In this document: piece by piece, positions 43,225-52,714 of the stretch
Numbering within the stretch: the stretch's first letter is position 1
Layout: every line of letters starts with the position of its first letter
Origin: Acrasis kona
Lineage: Eukaryota; Heterolobosea; Eutetramitea; Acrasida; Acrasidae
Length of the DNA: 64,000 nt
Direction: 5' to 3'
Assembly (NCBI GenBank): GCA_026419775.2
Contig: JAOPGA020001197.1
Location: 62,001 to 126,000, forward strand
Translations under genes and position numbers: made by a program
The notes under the pieces: generated by a model
What the model saw: the letters and a program-made list of their open reading frames with translations, nothing else
What the model was told of the DNA's origin: nothing
Database searches by the model: none

Positions 43225-44162
43225 ATGGTAACTTTGAGCTTTCTCTGGATTACATTAACTGTATAGAGCGAAATAGAAGACACCCTAAAAAGAATAACCT
43301 CTCAACAAGGCGTTGAGGGATTGGTAATAGTAAACGCGGAGGGAATACCCATTCGATCCAACCTTGATAACGACCTGAAGATTAAATATGCATCATTAAT
43401 AACTCAGCTAACAGCACAAGCACGTTCGGTAGTTAGAGACTTGAACCCACAAAATGACTTGACATTCTTGAGAGTTCGAACAAAGTTCCACGAAATTCTA
43501 GTTGCTCCGGTACCATATCCCATGACGTAAGGCAACCATTAAGTAGTGTCATTTTGGGCACAGATGACATTATAAGGCGCGGCTATAAGGACGACAACCT
43601 ATTCAGCATTCTAGAGAGTGCATCCAAAATCAAAACAATAGTAGATAAAATGCTTCAATTCGTTGTAATAGAGAACGACCAGTCGACAAAAGAATTAGGA
43701 AATAGTAAGGAGCAGCTGCGGCCTCAAGTTGTAAATAACGAAGCGGTCGCCAACATTCACAAGAGCGATACCATTCAAAAGTTTTTGATTGTTGATGACA
43801 ATCGCACCAGTTTGAAAATAATGTCCGAAATTATAAGAAGTAGCGGGCATCTTGTAAAAACAGCAGAAGATGGACAAAAATGTTTGGATTTGTTGAATGA
43901 GTGTGGGTTGACATTTTTTGATGTACTTATCATAGACGAAGAGATGCCGTTCTTGACTGGAAGTGAGGTCATTGCAAAGTTACGTGAAATGGAGAGGTCT
44001 ACTGGCACAAGAATGTTTGTAATATCATCTTCTGGTCACAACGATGCGTCTTTTATCAAGTATATTAAAGAATGTGGAGCGGATGAAGTACTGATGAAAC
44101 CATTTAAAAGAGATGAACTTTTTAGAATGTGTGGAATTTCCATAGATAAAAAACTGCTTTGA
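43225..44162 (+). CDS. Roadblock/LC7 + HisKA + receiver composite
   Basis: Exon 1 is the ATG alone (43225-43227). A 39-nt intron (GTAACT...TAG) leads to 43267 onward, reading [30 protein letters not shown] and [12 protein letters not shown], a near-complete roadblock/LC7 domain ending at VAP. The frame then changes. From about 43515 a second frame encodes [14 protein letters not shown] (an H-box with phosphoacceptor His) and [18 protein letters not shown], a HisKA dimerisation helix pair. A linker of about 35 residues leads to a receiver: [10 protein letters not shown] (acidic pair), [10 protein letters not shown] (phospho-Asp), [17 protein letters not shown]. The ATPase domain of a histidine kinase is absent. 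The frames can meet by a one-base change, or an 80-nt intron (43510-43589) would skip the H-box. Two overlapping genes or a misassembly are alternatives. Confidence 0.6.
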
Positions 44163-44286
44163 TGTTAATGATTTGTTTGTGTATGACTGTCAGGTGTGAA
44201 CATCTTCATTATCGAGTAACAAGTGCAAGACTGAATTGAATCCGTGCGTATATTTTGTTTTTTACAATGACTTTAATTGATTCAAC

Positions 44287-44898
44287 ATGAGGAGGTTTGT
44301 AACACATATCAAGACTTATCCAAGGCCACTATTTCGGTCATATACAATTCAAAATGCTACATCCGAAGCTTTGAGTCCACAAAAACAGGGATTTTTATAT
44401 GAAGAAGAAAGCATTAATGTTCTCAATAATAAGTATTCTTTCAATGTCGCAAAGGTGGATTTAGTTGGAGCATCAGGAGATAGAGGAATAGATTTCAAAG
44501 GAGTTTTTCAAACTGATCGAATGGTGCCAGTAATAGGGCAGTGTAAAAGAGAGAAGAAACCCGTAAGCATAAAGATCGTGCGAGAATTAGAAGGAACATT
44601 GTCTCAATATGCACCAGTCGATGTATTCACGGGTGTGCTTGTAAGCTTTTCTGGATTTTCCAAACAAGCAAAAAGGCATGCTTCACAGTCGAACTATCCT
44701 TTGATACTGACCGTTATGCGAGATGACGCACTCATTGATTGGATTTTGAATGAAAAATCAAGACAGGCTGTCGGGCCAAATTTATTTACAGCAGTACAAA
44801 GATCAACTAATGACATGAAAAAACTTTTATTCTTGCTACAAAAGGATGATAAATATGAACCTTTAGTTAGCACTGATGTAAATAATAAAGAACTATAA
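44287..44898 (+). CDS. Rrg7-like restriction-endonuclease-fold protein
   Basis: This single-exon protein of 203 residues begins with a basic, Arg/Ser/Tyr-rich presequence (MRRFVTHIKTYPRPLFRSY). The fold block reads GFLYEEESINVLNNKYSF, then VGASGDRGIDFKGVF and VIGQCKREKKPV, the E-x(n)-GxxD-x(n)-QxK pattern of PD-(D/E)XK enzymes. IVRELEGTLSQY and LVSFSGFSKQAKRHA follow, as in the fungal mitochondrial Rrg7 family. The motif residues Asp, Gln and Lys are present, so nuclease activity is possible but unproven even in yeast, where the gene is needed for respiratory growth. Mitochondrial location is likely. Confidence 0.75.
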   Translation: MRRFVTHIKTYPRPLFRSYTIQNATSEALSPQKQGFLYEEESINVLNNKYSFNVAKVDLVGASGDRGIDFKGVFQTDRMVPVIGQCKREKKPVSIKIVRELEGTLSQYAPVDVFTGVLVSFSGFSKQAKRHASQSNYPLILTVMRDDALIDWILNEKSRQAVGPNLFTAVQRSTNDMKKLLFLLQKDDKYEPLVSTDVNNKEL

Positions 44899-44950
44899 AT
44901 TGAATACTCCCATTGTAATAGTATTGATGTTTGAAATATTGACTTGAAAA

Positions 44951-45779
44951 ATGACCAACAAAGACTTCCTACAGATTGGAGATGCGATGTCGTTTGTCGT
45001 TTTGTATTTGAATACAGAGGAATGGCTTTCATTCAGGTTTGATAATAAATTATAAAGGCAATATAATATAACCAAACAGTCGGACATGTAAATTTGCATA
45101 TCATTTTAGAGATTTCGATTATCTTATGTGCAACAAGAGCTTCAACATGTATTATCAACCTATTCACAAGATACCATACAAACACATTGTATTAAAATTG
45201 CCCACAGATTCTAAAGTGGATGTGAGTCAGCTTTCTGGGCTACATAGTTTAGAAATGAAGCATTATTTTTCCGTGACAGATAATGATTTATTTTACTTGA
45301 AAGGGATCCATACGTTGGTCATCAGTTTTTGTAGGAACATTACAAATGTCGGTTTATCGCATCTAACGGGTGTGCACTCACTGAACATCTTTGGTTGTCC
45401 CAACATCACAGACGATGGTCTGTCCTACTTAACTGGAATCAAATGTCTTGACATCATGGCCTCCGAAATAACCGACATTGGGTTATCATATTTAAAAGGG
45501 ATAGAAATCTTAAATATAAGCTATTGTGACTACATTACAGATCAAGGAATTGTGCACTTGATAAAACGCCTCTATATGAGTAAATGTCATTTGATAACCG
45601 ATGATGGTTTATCGCAACTCGTGAGCCTGCGTCTACTTGATGTAAGCCATTGTAGTCAAATTACTGATTCCGGAATCTTCCCATTGATCCATCTACATAC
45701 TCTGTTTAAGAAGGGTGCGAATAACATAACAAATGACGGGCTTTCTAAACTTTCAAATTTGAAGGTAGTCCGTGATTGA
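44951..45779 (+). CDS. F-box-like leucine-rich repeat protein
   Basis: Exons 44951-45036 and 45110-45779, joined across a 73-nt intron (GTTTGA...TAG), give 251 residues. The short N-terminus (IGDAMSFVVLYLNTEEWLSF, then RDFDYLMCNKSF) resembles a degenerate F-box in which a Trp/Leu/Cys block leads into the repeats. About six cysteine-containing LRRs follow, of the type LTGVHSLNIFGCPNITDDGL and LVSLRLLDVSHCSQITDSGI, a pattern typical of F-box LRR substrate receptors. One repeat lacks the Cys and has ASEITDIG instead. A role as an SCF ubiquitin-ligase receptor is likely by family; the substrate is unknown. Confidence 0.72.
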
Positions 45780-45962
45780 TGTGATGTGGTTTGAACCTTA
45801 AGAGAAACTTATAGCAATAATATATACTGTTCTACTACATGATTGCCTTACTGTTCTTCTCAAATATTCAATGATGTACATTTAAAGATAGTCCGGTATG
45901 TTTACAAGATGATAAAAATAAGCCGCTAAAGGGAACAAACAGTAAATAGACAGGAAACTTGA

Positions 45963-46418
45963 ATGAGTGACCTCACCTCTACCAGGGGGTCACAGTTTTG
46001 GAGACAAGCTAATCAGAGGTTCGACAACAGCACAATGATATCGCAACATACAAGTCCATCAAGGCGACACCTTGACAGTCTACAAATTAAAAGAGCTGCA
46101 ACACCCACAAATACGAAGCAGTCCAATTCAATGGCACAACTCAATACAAATTCAAAAAAAGAGGTCAACAAATCTCCGTCACCTTCCATTTCAAGGGCCT
46201 CATTTAGAAGGCCTGTTCAACTAGAACTCCTAGACATTTCCCAACTCCCCTCAATGGAAACAAGTTCGAAATCATACGGCTACAAATGCTACCAACAAGT
46301 ATCCCCATCCAACAAGACTTCATCACCAAAAAGTGTCACTTTAAATAGAAGTTTCACCAGAACACCCGTAATGAAGTCACAGTTTCTAGACGACGGTCAC
46401 CTATCGGTCCCGTACTAA
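45963..46418 (+). CDS. Ser/Thr-rich disordered protein (151 residues)
   Basis: The ATG at 45963 opens a 151-residue single-exon frame. It is rich in Ser, Thr, Asn and Arg with repeated S-P and T-P pairs (HTSPSRRHL, NKSPSPSISR, SPKSVTLNRS), typical of phosphorylated disordered proteins. No domain is recognised. The convergent PROPPIN gene stops 42 bp further on. It is probably a real small gene because the frame fills the gap precisely and its composition is unlike the intergenic sequence. Confidence 0.55.
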   Translation: MSDLTSTRGSQFWRQANQRFDNSTMISQHTSPSRRHLDSLQIKRAATPTNTKQSNSMAQLNTNSKKEVNKSPSPSISRASFRRPVQLELLDISQLPSMETSSKSYGYKCYQQVSPSNKTSSPKSVTLNRSFTRTPVMKSQFLDDGHLSVPY

Positions 46419-46460
46419 CATTTAAAAAAAACAACATTAAAATCTTCTTTTAAAAAACAT

Positions 46461-47647
46461 TTATTTCTTCTTTAAAAAACGAGCAAAGCTCTTTCTAATA
46501 CATTCTCCTCCTTTCTTAGTGTCAAATGACAATTTGATACATGAACCTTCAGCAGTGAACACCACGACAGATTTTGAGTCCTGACCAAAGCAACAAACAC
46601 TTGGGCACTCTGGTCCCTTATACCATGAGAAACTCCATTCGCTACTAAAGTATCCTCCAAACAGGCTCAACTTGCTCTTCCTGTTCACAATCTCACCACC
46701 AGTCATTGAAGTCGTACTTGACTGCATCGAGCTTCCGTTAATGTCTTTTGGAGAACCTTGAGTTTGGTCGTTTCCGTTCTGTAGAGCAAAGATGTGTATG
46801 GTACCCTTGTCTGATGATGTACAAAAAAAGTTTGAGTCTGGACTGAAGGCAATGCTGTAAATGTCCGCTCTATCCGTTCCTCTTCTCACCTCCTGTAGTC
46901 TTTGTCCGGTGATGGTGTCAAAGATGCGGATCAATGTTCCCTTTTCGGAAGCAGTGGCCAACTTGGTCCCCTCCATATTTAAACTGATACAGTTAATGTT
47001 ACTATCGTGGGCGTTAATTAGGTTGTGCTTTTCTGATTCAAATAATTCTACTCTGACAACACCTTTTTGGGTATGTGGAAAAGCTAGAACGCAGTCGTCA
47101 ATGGGACTCAAGGCCACCAGACCCTTGTGGTTGGGTATGGTTTCAAACTTTCTAAGCCTCTCCAACTTGTCAAAGTTATATACGTATACGAACTTTTCAA
47201 GAACAACAACAATCCTATTGCGGTTAGTTTTTATTCAAGGTGTAGAAAAATGCTTACTTGTCTCTGCGAAGCTTAACAGCTTTGACCTCTGTTTTAAAAG
47301 TAAGCTCTCCTATTGGTGTGGATTGGTTGTCATCCCACAAAATTACTTTTTGGTTACTGTATGCTGGATCTTTACCTCCTCCAACGATGGCTAAGATATT
47401 ACAACGAAAAAGCATCTCTACTATGCCGATGCTACCAGAGAATTCTTTTTTTTTTAGTTGGTGTGTAAATATTAACAAAAACCATACCTCTCTTAAAAGT
47501 CTCCTTGTATGGATCACAGTTAAATATGCGGAAACCATTAATAACACCCGCGGCTACACAGCTAAAGTCTTGATTGAAACCCAAAAACTGCAAATCCTCT
47601 GCACTGTTTGGTGGTGGTTGTATTCTGTTGAGGTGGATGCAAGACAT
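46461..47647 (-). CDS. PROPPIN (WIPI/Atg18-type) PI3P-binding protein
   Basis: This is a seven-bladed propeller that binds PI3P/PI(3,5)P2 in autophagy. Exons 47647-47488, 47444-47258 and 47214-46461 (introns 43 and 43 nt) give 366 residues. Blocks are [80 protein letters not shown] and [20 protein letters not shown]. The last contains the lipid-binding RRG motif (usually F/LRRG, here VRRG). [21 protein letters not shown] follows. The short form and blade order resemble WIPI3/4 (WDR45). It needs all three exons to complete the propeller. Confidence 0.9.
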
Positions 47648-47666
47648 TTTTAAATTACTGTTACTG

Positions 47667-47888
47667 TTACTTCTCGGGTTCTTTGGGGTTAGGAGGATGA
47701 CAACGTGAAATCTCGTCCAGTAAACTTTGTTGTTCTAAATATTTCCGGATTTTAGGAGTTAGTTGCCCCGTTACTCCATTAATTAGAATCCTAGGGCTAG
47801 TAAATTGACCTAAGAAACTCCAGATACCATAGGAAGATAAATACAACTCCAACCCGACAATCATGTACAAAACAGTAATAATAATCAT
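47667..47888 (-). CDS. Small single-span membrane protein (73 residues)
   Basis: The ATG at 47888 encodes 73 residues: a hydrophobic N-terminal span (MIIITVLYMIVGLELYL) followed by a polar, basic region with PRILINGVTGQLTPKIRKYL and a Pro-rich end (PPNPKEPEK). No family is recognised. The layout (short N-terminal anchor, soluble tail) is common in small mitochondrial or ER accessory subunits. Its 3' end lies 19 bp upstream of the PROPPIN start on the same strand, and it is divergent from the transporter gene with about 140 bp between ATGs. Confidence 0.5.
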   Translation of the reverse strand: MIIITVLYMIVGLELYLSSYGIWSFLGQFTSPRILINGVTGQLTPKIRKYLEQQSLLDEISRCHPPNPKEPEK

Positions 47889-48028
47889 TTCCTTTTATTT
47901 TATAATAGTTACTAGTGATCGCACTGTTGCCCGAGGAGTATGACGTCCTACCACCATGCAATGTTAATTTCCGACAACTTTCCGACACCCATGGGTAGGA
48001 GTCAACCGCTTTGAAATTGAAAACGGTC

Positions 48029-49597
48029 ATGTCTGTGGTTGATAGGGTTGACTTCTCACAAGATGCACCGTCTCTTGACTATGGAACCAATCCACCATCC
48101 GCGAGCGATACAGATACTGATGTATTTGGAGGAGACGAAGTAAAAACAAAAGGACACGATCCACAAGCGGGTTCGATTAGTACCATTTTTTCGATTTGGA
48201 GTACAATGATTGGATCCACATTTTTATTGATGCCCTGGGGATTTTATAAAAGCGGTCTCACTCTAGGTGTGATTATATTTTTTTGTGTGGGATTAATTTC
48301 CTACTACACATGCACACTTATTACGCGCCACTCGAAAGTTCACAAACATTTGATGAAAGTGGCGACATCTCCACCAGATAGCGATATCAGGTTGCGCTTG
48401 ATAAAACCAAAGTTTACGGGATCAGATATTGTTGACTTTTCGGAAGTTTGCGTACATCACTTAGGAAGATGGTCACAAATACTTGCTCTCGTCGCCAGCA
48501 TTTTGATCATGTTGGCAGCATCTATCGGTTATCACATTTACATGAAGGACTTTTTAAAAAGCATTGTGACATGCATTTATCACTTGGCTACCAAGGGTAA
48601 AGACAGGTCAAATGATTTTTTGTGGATGGAGAAAGAATACTTTATTAAGGATTTATTATCAAGTCTGGCCATTGCCATGATTCTGTTTCCTATTTGTTGT
48701 ATGAAGCGCTTAACCTTGTTAATCAAATTTAACTCTTTTGGAGTTTTTTTCGTCTTGTTTTCGTTATTTTTTATTATTTATTCCAGCAGTTATGCAATTG
48801 CTCATCCAGAGACAACTGTTCCCAAACCTATGAATATGTCAAACGCATTTTTGCCTTCATTGAATGATTCTACGATAACGCCAACGCCAACACCTACACC
48901 AATCCCTATCGTCTTTGTAAACCATTTAGAAAATTTTAGTTTGGGCTTCCCAAAACTTTTAGGTTTTTTGAACTTGAGCTTCTTCATACATAATACTATC
49001 GTAAGCATTTTCGCATCAAAGAGATCGCTCCGACACACAAGAAGAGATACTGGAATTGCTTACATCTTGGGAGGAATTTGTTATTTAATACCAGGTGTGA
49101 TGGGATCGATTGCTTTCAGATACAGTGACGAAATCAAACAAAACTTTTTTAATCAGTTTTCAGCGGATGATATTTTTGCAAACGTGGCAAGAAGCATGAC
49201 ATTGCTGCAGTTGATGAGCATTTTCCCATTGCTGTTATACATTGTGAGAGCACAAATCTTCAAGTCAGACTGGAGATTTTGGAGAAGGACATCTGTGATT
49301 ATTGAAAAAGAAGATCCGGGATACTTGGCAATCTTTTTATTAAATTTTGTGATTGTTCTTTTAACAACAACATTCGCCAGCTTTTATGGTGAGGTTGGTA
49401 TTATTTTGAGTTATGTAGGTGCGATAAGTGGTCTTATTTACATATACTTCTTGCCTGTAACAGTGCATTTAGTCATTTTGCGAAGGAACAACGAGTTAAG
49501 ATGGTACTCGGTTGTTTTCCACGTATCACTAGTCCTATTTGGAGTGATAGTTTGCATACTGCAGTGTATTGATTTTGAAAAAATCGTAAAGAAATAA
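48029..49597 (+). CDS. SLC38A9-like lysosomal amino-acid transporter
   Basis: This is a single-exon amino-acid transporter of 522 residues, starting at the first ATG in frame (MSVVDRVDFSQ). A polar N-terminus of about 60 residues is followed by about eleven transmembrane helices. The first has IFSIWSTMIGSTFLLMPWG, the AAAP-family substrate block, and closely resembles SLC38A9, which senses arginine for TORC1. A later LGFLNLSFFIHNTIVSIF block and IARS/VARS-like segment (VARSMTLLQLMSIFPLLLYI) also match that subfamily. A TPTPTPIP stretch lies in a lumenal loop. Location on the endolysosome is inferred by homology. Whether the short N-terminus contacts Rag GTPases is unknown. Confidence 0.85.
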   Translation: MSVVDRVDFSQDAPSLDYGTNPPSASDTDTDVFGGDEVKTKGHDPQAGSISTIFSIWSTMIGSTFLLMPWGFYKSGLTLGVIIFFCVGLISYYTCTLITRHSKVHKHLMKVATSPPDSDIRLRLIKPKFTGSDIVDFSEVCVHHLGRWSQILALVASILIMLAASIGYHIYMKDFLKSIVTCIYHLATKGKDRSNDFLWMEKEYFIKDLLSSLAIAMILFPICCMKRLTLLIKFNSFGVFFVLFSLFFIIYSSSYAIAHPETTVPKPMNMSNAFLPSLNDSTITPTPTPTPIPIVFVNHLENFSLGFPKLLGFLNLSFFIHNTIVSIFASKRSLRHTRRDTGIAYILGGICYLIPGVMGSIAFRYSDEIKQNFFNQFSADDIFANVARSMTLLQLMSIFPLLLYIVRAQIFKSDWRFWRRTSVIIEKEDPGYLAIFLLNFVIVLLTTTFASFYGEVGIILSYVGAISGLIYIYFLPVTVHLVILRRNNELRWYSVVFHVSLVLFGVIVCILQCIDFEKIVKK

Positions 49598-49622
49598 AAG
49601 AATAATTCATAGAACATGTTTA

Positions 49623-50098
49623 TTAAAAGTCAGCAGTGCTCAGTCTTAAATTGTAGTAGCATATCTGACCATCATTTTCAACAAAAGCAATGCAAACCTC
49701 ATCACCCTCTACACTTTTGCACAATTCCTCAATCCTACTAATGTCAAATATTATAAACAATAATCAAACTTTTGATATGATAAACTTTCATGCGTCCCAA
49801 CTGGAATGATTGTGGACTTTACTTGTCTGAATTCTATAACTGGGTCTCTAGTCTTCGATTTATCGTCTTCAATGATGATACTCGCTCTTTCCTCCTCCAC
49901 GTCGAATGGTAGCGTCATTTCAGCTCTTATGCAAAACCGTTTGTTAACATGGTTTGGAAATATTTCTAGTTTATGGGGTTTCATGTTTGGTTGCTTTTTC
50001 ATGTACTTCAAGTCTGTGTGTACAAGTAAACATTCTTGTCTTCGAACTTCACCAAAGTCTGCTTCTTCTAGTTGACTTGGATATTTCAGTGTTTCCAT
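49623..50098 (-). CDS. Unrecognised protein with a 32-nt intron
   Basis: Exons 50098-49770 and 49737-49623 give 147 residues. The intron between them is only 32 nt (GTTTGA...TAG), the shortest in this window, and both joins keep frame. The frame is open further upstream to about 50155, so the start may be earlier or lie in another exon. The sequence is mixed alpha/beta with charged loops (EEADFGEVRRQECLLVHTD, KRFCIRAEMTLPFDVEEERA) and ends with VCIAFVENDGQICYYNLRLS. No family is recognised. It is divergent from the coiled-coil gene starting at 50168. Confidence 0.6.
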
Positions 50099-50167
50099 TG
50101 TAAACGTATCTTGTAAAACAACGACATCGGTTGATCGCAATTTTGGAGGAATCTTGTTTACGCCAAC

Positions 50168-50855
50168 ATGCCACCCAAAACAGCTCCTGCTAAATCAAAG
50201 AAATCAGGAAAGAATGAGAAAAGTGAAGCAGATATTATACTAGGTCTTCAAGAAGAGCTACAGCAGGCTAAGCTTCGTATCGAGTCTCTTGAAAGATTCA
50301 TGATGCTGAGAACTGAACAAACTCAAAGAGCAAAATCAGACAAGGAGGAGATGAGAGAAAGATTGAAGCAACTAGATGAAGATTTTGAGAAAGAAAAGAT
50401 GGTAAAAGAAAATTGTCGTCCGAAATAACTAATTGTTTTGATAGGAACGCTTTCATATTGCCTCTGACATGATTAGACAATACAAAACTATGGAAAGAAC
50501 ACTTCTTGATAAAATAGACGACGCAGAGAACAAGAACAACTTATTAAACGATAGATTGGCTTTGAGTAAAATAGCTTTGGAAGAAACGAAGAAGGAGAAG
50601 GATCAAATAATCGAAATGAAAAACAAAGAGATTGAGGAGCAGAAACAAAAGAAGGAGGATATGGTGATAGAATTTACAGAAATGTTGAAGGAGACACTAA
50701 CAAAGATGGGTAACACTATAACTGAAAGCAGTAAAGAGGAAGATAACACATCGATCTCATTACTGAACGACGATAAGATTAAGGAGATTATCGGTGCAGA
50801 TACACTATCCATGAGATTGGGCATAAATACAGAAAAAAAGAAACAAACCACCTAA
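50168..50855 (+). CDS. Coiled-coil protein, possibly DRC12/CCDC153-like
   Basis: Exons 50168-50401 and 50445-50855, joined across a 43-nt intron (GTAAAA...TAG), give 214 residues. A basic N-terminus (MPPKTAPAKSKKSGKNEK) leads into a continuous predicted coiled coil: EADIILGLQEELQQAKLRIE, SDMIRQYKTMERTLLDKIDD and NNLLNDRLALSKIALEETKK. The MPPK-basic start plus the RQYKTME block recalls the small coiled coils of the axonemal dynein regulatory complex (DRC12/CCDC153). That would fit an organism with a flagellate stage. The family match is by memory and only suggestive; any short coiled coil could look similar. Confidence 0.6.
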
Positions 50856-50979
50856 GCCGTATTGTAGTAATCATGTAAAATTAATTTAATATACCTTTTC
50901 GGCTTGACATCATGTATCGTTGTACAAACTTTCAGTTGACCACTTCAGTGTCATCCATCACTTACTTGCAAAAACAGCA

Positions 50980-51546
50980 ATGGGCAATTCTACTATCACC
51001 AACGCTCAAATCCTGTTCCTTGGACTTGACAACGCTGGAAAGTCGACAATTATCCAGGTTTGTAAGAACGACTTCACTCCATCCGCAGACGACAACGAAA
51101 TCAAGCCCACAGTTGGTCACTCTGTCACCCACTTTAAGGGAAAGGAGAAGTCATTCCAACTTGCAGCGTGGGATTTATCTGGGAAGGACCAGTTTAGGTC
51201 CCTTTGGAAAAGTTACTACAAGCATGCCAATGCCATATGTTTTGTTGTTGATAGTTCAGAAGATGAAGAACGCATGGAAGAAGCAAGAGAAATTCTACAT
51301 GCCGTCTTGCAAGATGTCGAATTGAGGGAGGCCATCCTATTAATCTGCGCGAACAAAATGGATAATTCAAGTGCTAAGAGCGCTCAAAATATGACAGATA
51401 TTTTAGGATTGACCAGTACCACCACAGGTTTAAGTAAGAGAGCATGGAAGCTGCAACCCACCTGCGCGAAAACAGGAGATGGTCTCCGGGAAGGATTTGA
51501 ATGGCTATCTGCTCAATTGAAAACAAAACTCAAAGCCAAGAAATAA
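50980..51546 (+). CDS. ARF/ARL-family small GTPase with altered switch II
   Basis: This is a single-exon small GTPase of 188 residues with MGN at its start, so Gly2 can be myristoylated. Motifs are GLDNAGKST (P-loop, the ARF signature), PTVGHSVTHF (switch I Thr), WDLSGKDQFRSLW (switch II), CANKMD (NKxD-like) and TCAKTGDGL (the SAK-like loop). The canonical switch II of ARF/ARL is WDVGGQ; here the second Gly is Ser and the catalytic Gln is Lys. This suggests altered GTP hydrolysis or GAP dependence. The rest of the fold looks complete. The cargo or membrane is unknown. Confidence 0.92.
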   Translation: MGNSTITNAQILFLGLDNAGKSTIIQVCKNDFTPSADDNEIKPTVGHSVTHFKGKEKSFQLAAWDLSGKDQFRSLWKSYYKHANAICFVVDSSEDEERMEEAREILHAVLQDVELREAILLICANKMDNSSAKSAQNMTDILGLTSTTTGLSKRAWKLQPTCAKTGDGLREGFEWLSAQLKTKLKAKK

Positions 51547-51637
51547 TCAATAAACAAACTTCACATACAAATTTTATAAACCTCGTGTATTTTATTAATG
51601 TTTGTTTGGTCAACTTGGTTTCACAAAGAGCAATACA

Positions 51638-52559
51638 ATGTTGTCGACACAAATGAAGAGAGTTTTGCCTGTCGCTAATCAATCCTTTCGTTCCTTCCAT
51701 AAATCAATTACTTTGAACATGAGAGTTAGAAACAAAGTGCAAGCTGATGGATACCAAAAGGATGTACAAATAAAATACGATCACACAATAAAAGATATCC
51801 CGGAAGGAGAACAAAAGGAAGCAACCGATGAGTCGTTAAAACAACCACGTCGCATCATTATCGGTGATTTCATTCCTGGAAAAAAGCATTTGACCCATTC
51901 TCAATTCAAACAACCACTCAAAATCGATAAAAAAGGAAACCCTGTTTATTCAGACAGGCCACAATATGAAAAAAGCAGGTACCCTGCTATCGAAAAGGAT
52001 CCTATAATTGTTCCAAAAAGAGAAAGGTATTTGTGGGAGCCACAGGTATGACAAAAAATTTACTGTTTTCAACTAACATGAATTCTAGTCAAAGGACTCT
52101 CAACAACATCAAGTAGAGTTCCGTGGAAACTTTACGAGCGATGAACTTATTGAGGCAGGAGTTGATGACAACCCACTAATAAAGCAGCTCCTGAGTTGGA
52201 ACAATGCAAGTCAAAAAGAGATTAATCAAAGAAACAAAGCAATAGCAGTAAAGAGATTCCAAAGAGCTGCAGGAGACACTGGATCTACACCTGTACAAAG
52301 TGCGTTTTCTTCGTTCAACTTTCATTTTAACATTCTTATAGTTGCCTGCTTGACTGAAAAAATTAATTATTTGACTGTTCACATGCAGAAGAACCACAAA
52401 GACAACACCACAAAACGCACTTTACAAAAGATGACTCACAGAAGAAGGAGACTAATGATGTACTTGAGGAAGACAGAGCCAGAGCAATATTGGAAGACGG
52501 TTCGTGGGTTGAACTTGCGTATTACTTTGGACGCAGCTGAACAATACAATAAAGTATAA
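51638..52559 (+). CDS. Mitochondrial ribosomal protein uS15m
   Basis: Exons 51638-52045, 52089-52299 and 52342-52559, with introns of 43 and 42 nt, give 278 residues. The N-terminus (MLSTQMKRVLPVANQSFRSF) is a typical presequence. A lineage-specific region of about 150 residues follows. The C-terminal third is a clear S15 domain: KRFQRAAGDTGSTPVQ, ACLTEKINYLTVHMQKNHKD, RRRRLMMYLRKTEPEQYWK and GLNLR. These are the rRNA-binding helices of bacterial uS15. The long N-terminal extension fits mitochondrial members in protists. The domain spans the last intron. Confidence 0.92.
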
Positions 52560-52714
52560 AAAATTTAACTGTAATAAATCTTTATTTACCTCAGTGGGTG
52601 TCAAGTCAGTTGGTGTCATTGGGATTAAAACTCTTTCATTGTAAAGGTATGCCATCCTAGAACAGCAAGAAACCACACTTCAGAACTTCAACAAAGCCAC
52701 GTAGAGCTGAAAAT

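Noticed and set aside
52452-52676. Minus-strand frame with an ATG near 52656 (67 codons)
   Set aside because: It runs antisense into the uS15m last exon and has no recognisable feature beyond one hydrophobic stretch. A small convergent gene is possible but unsupported.
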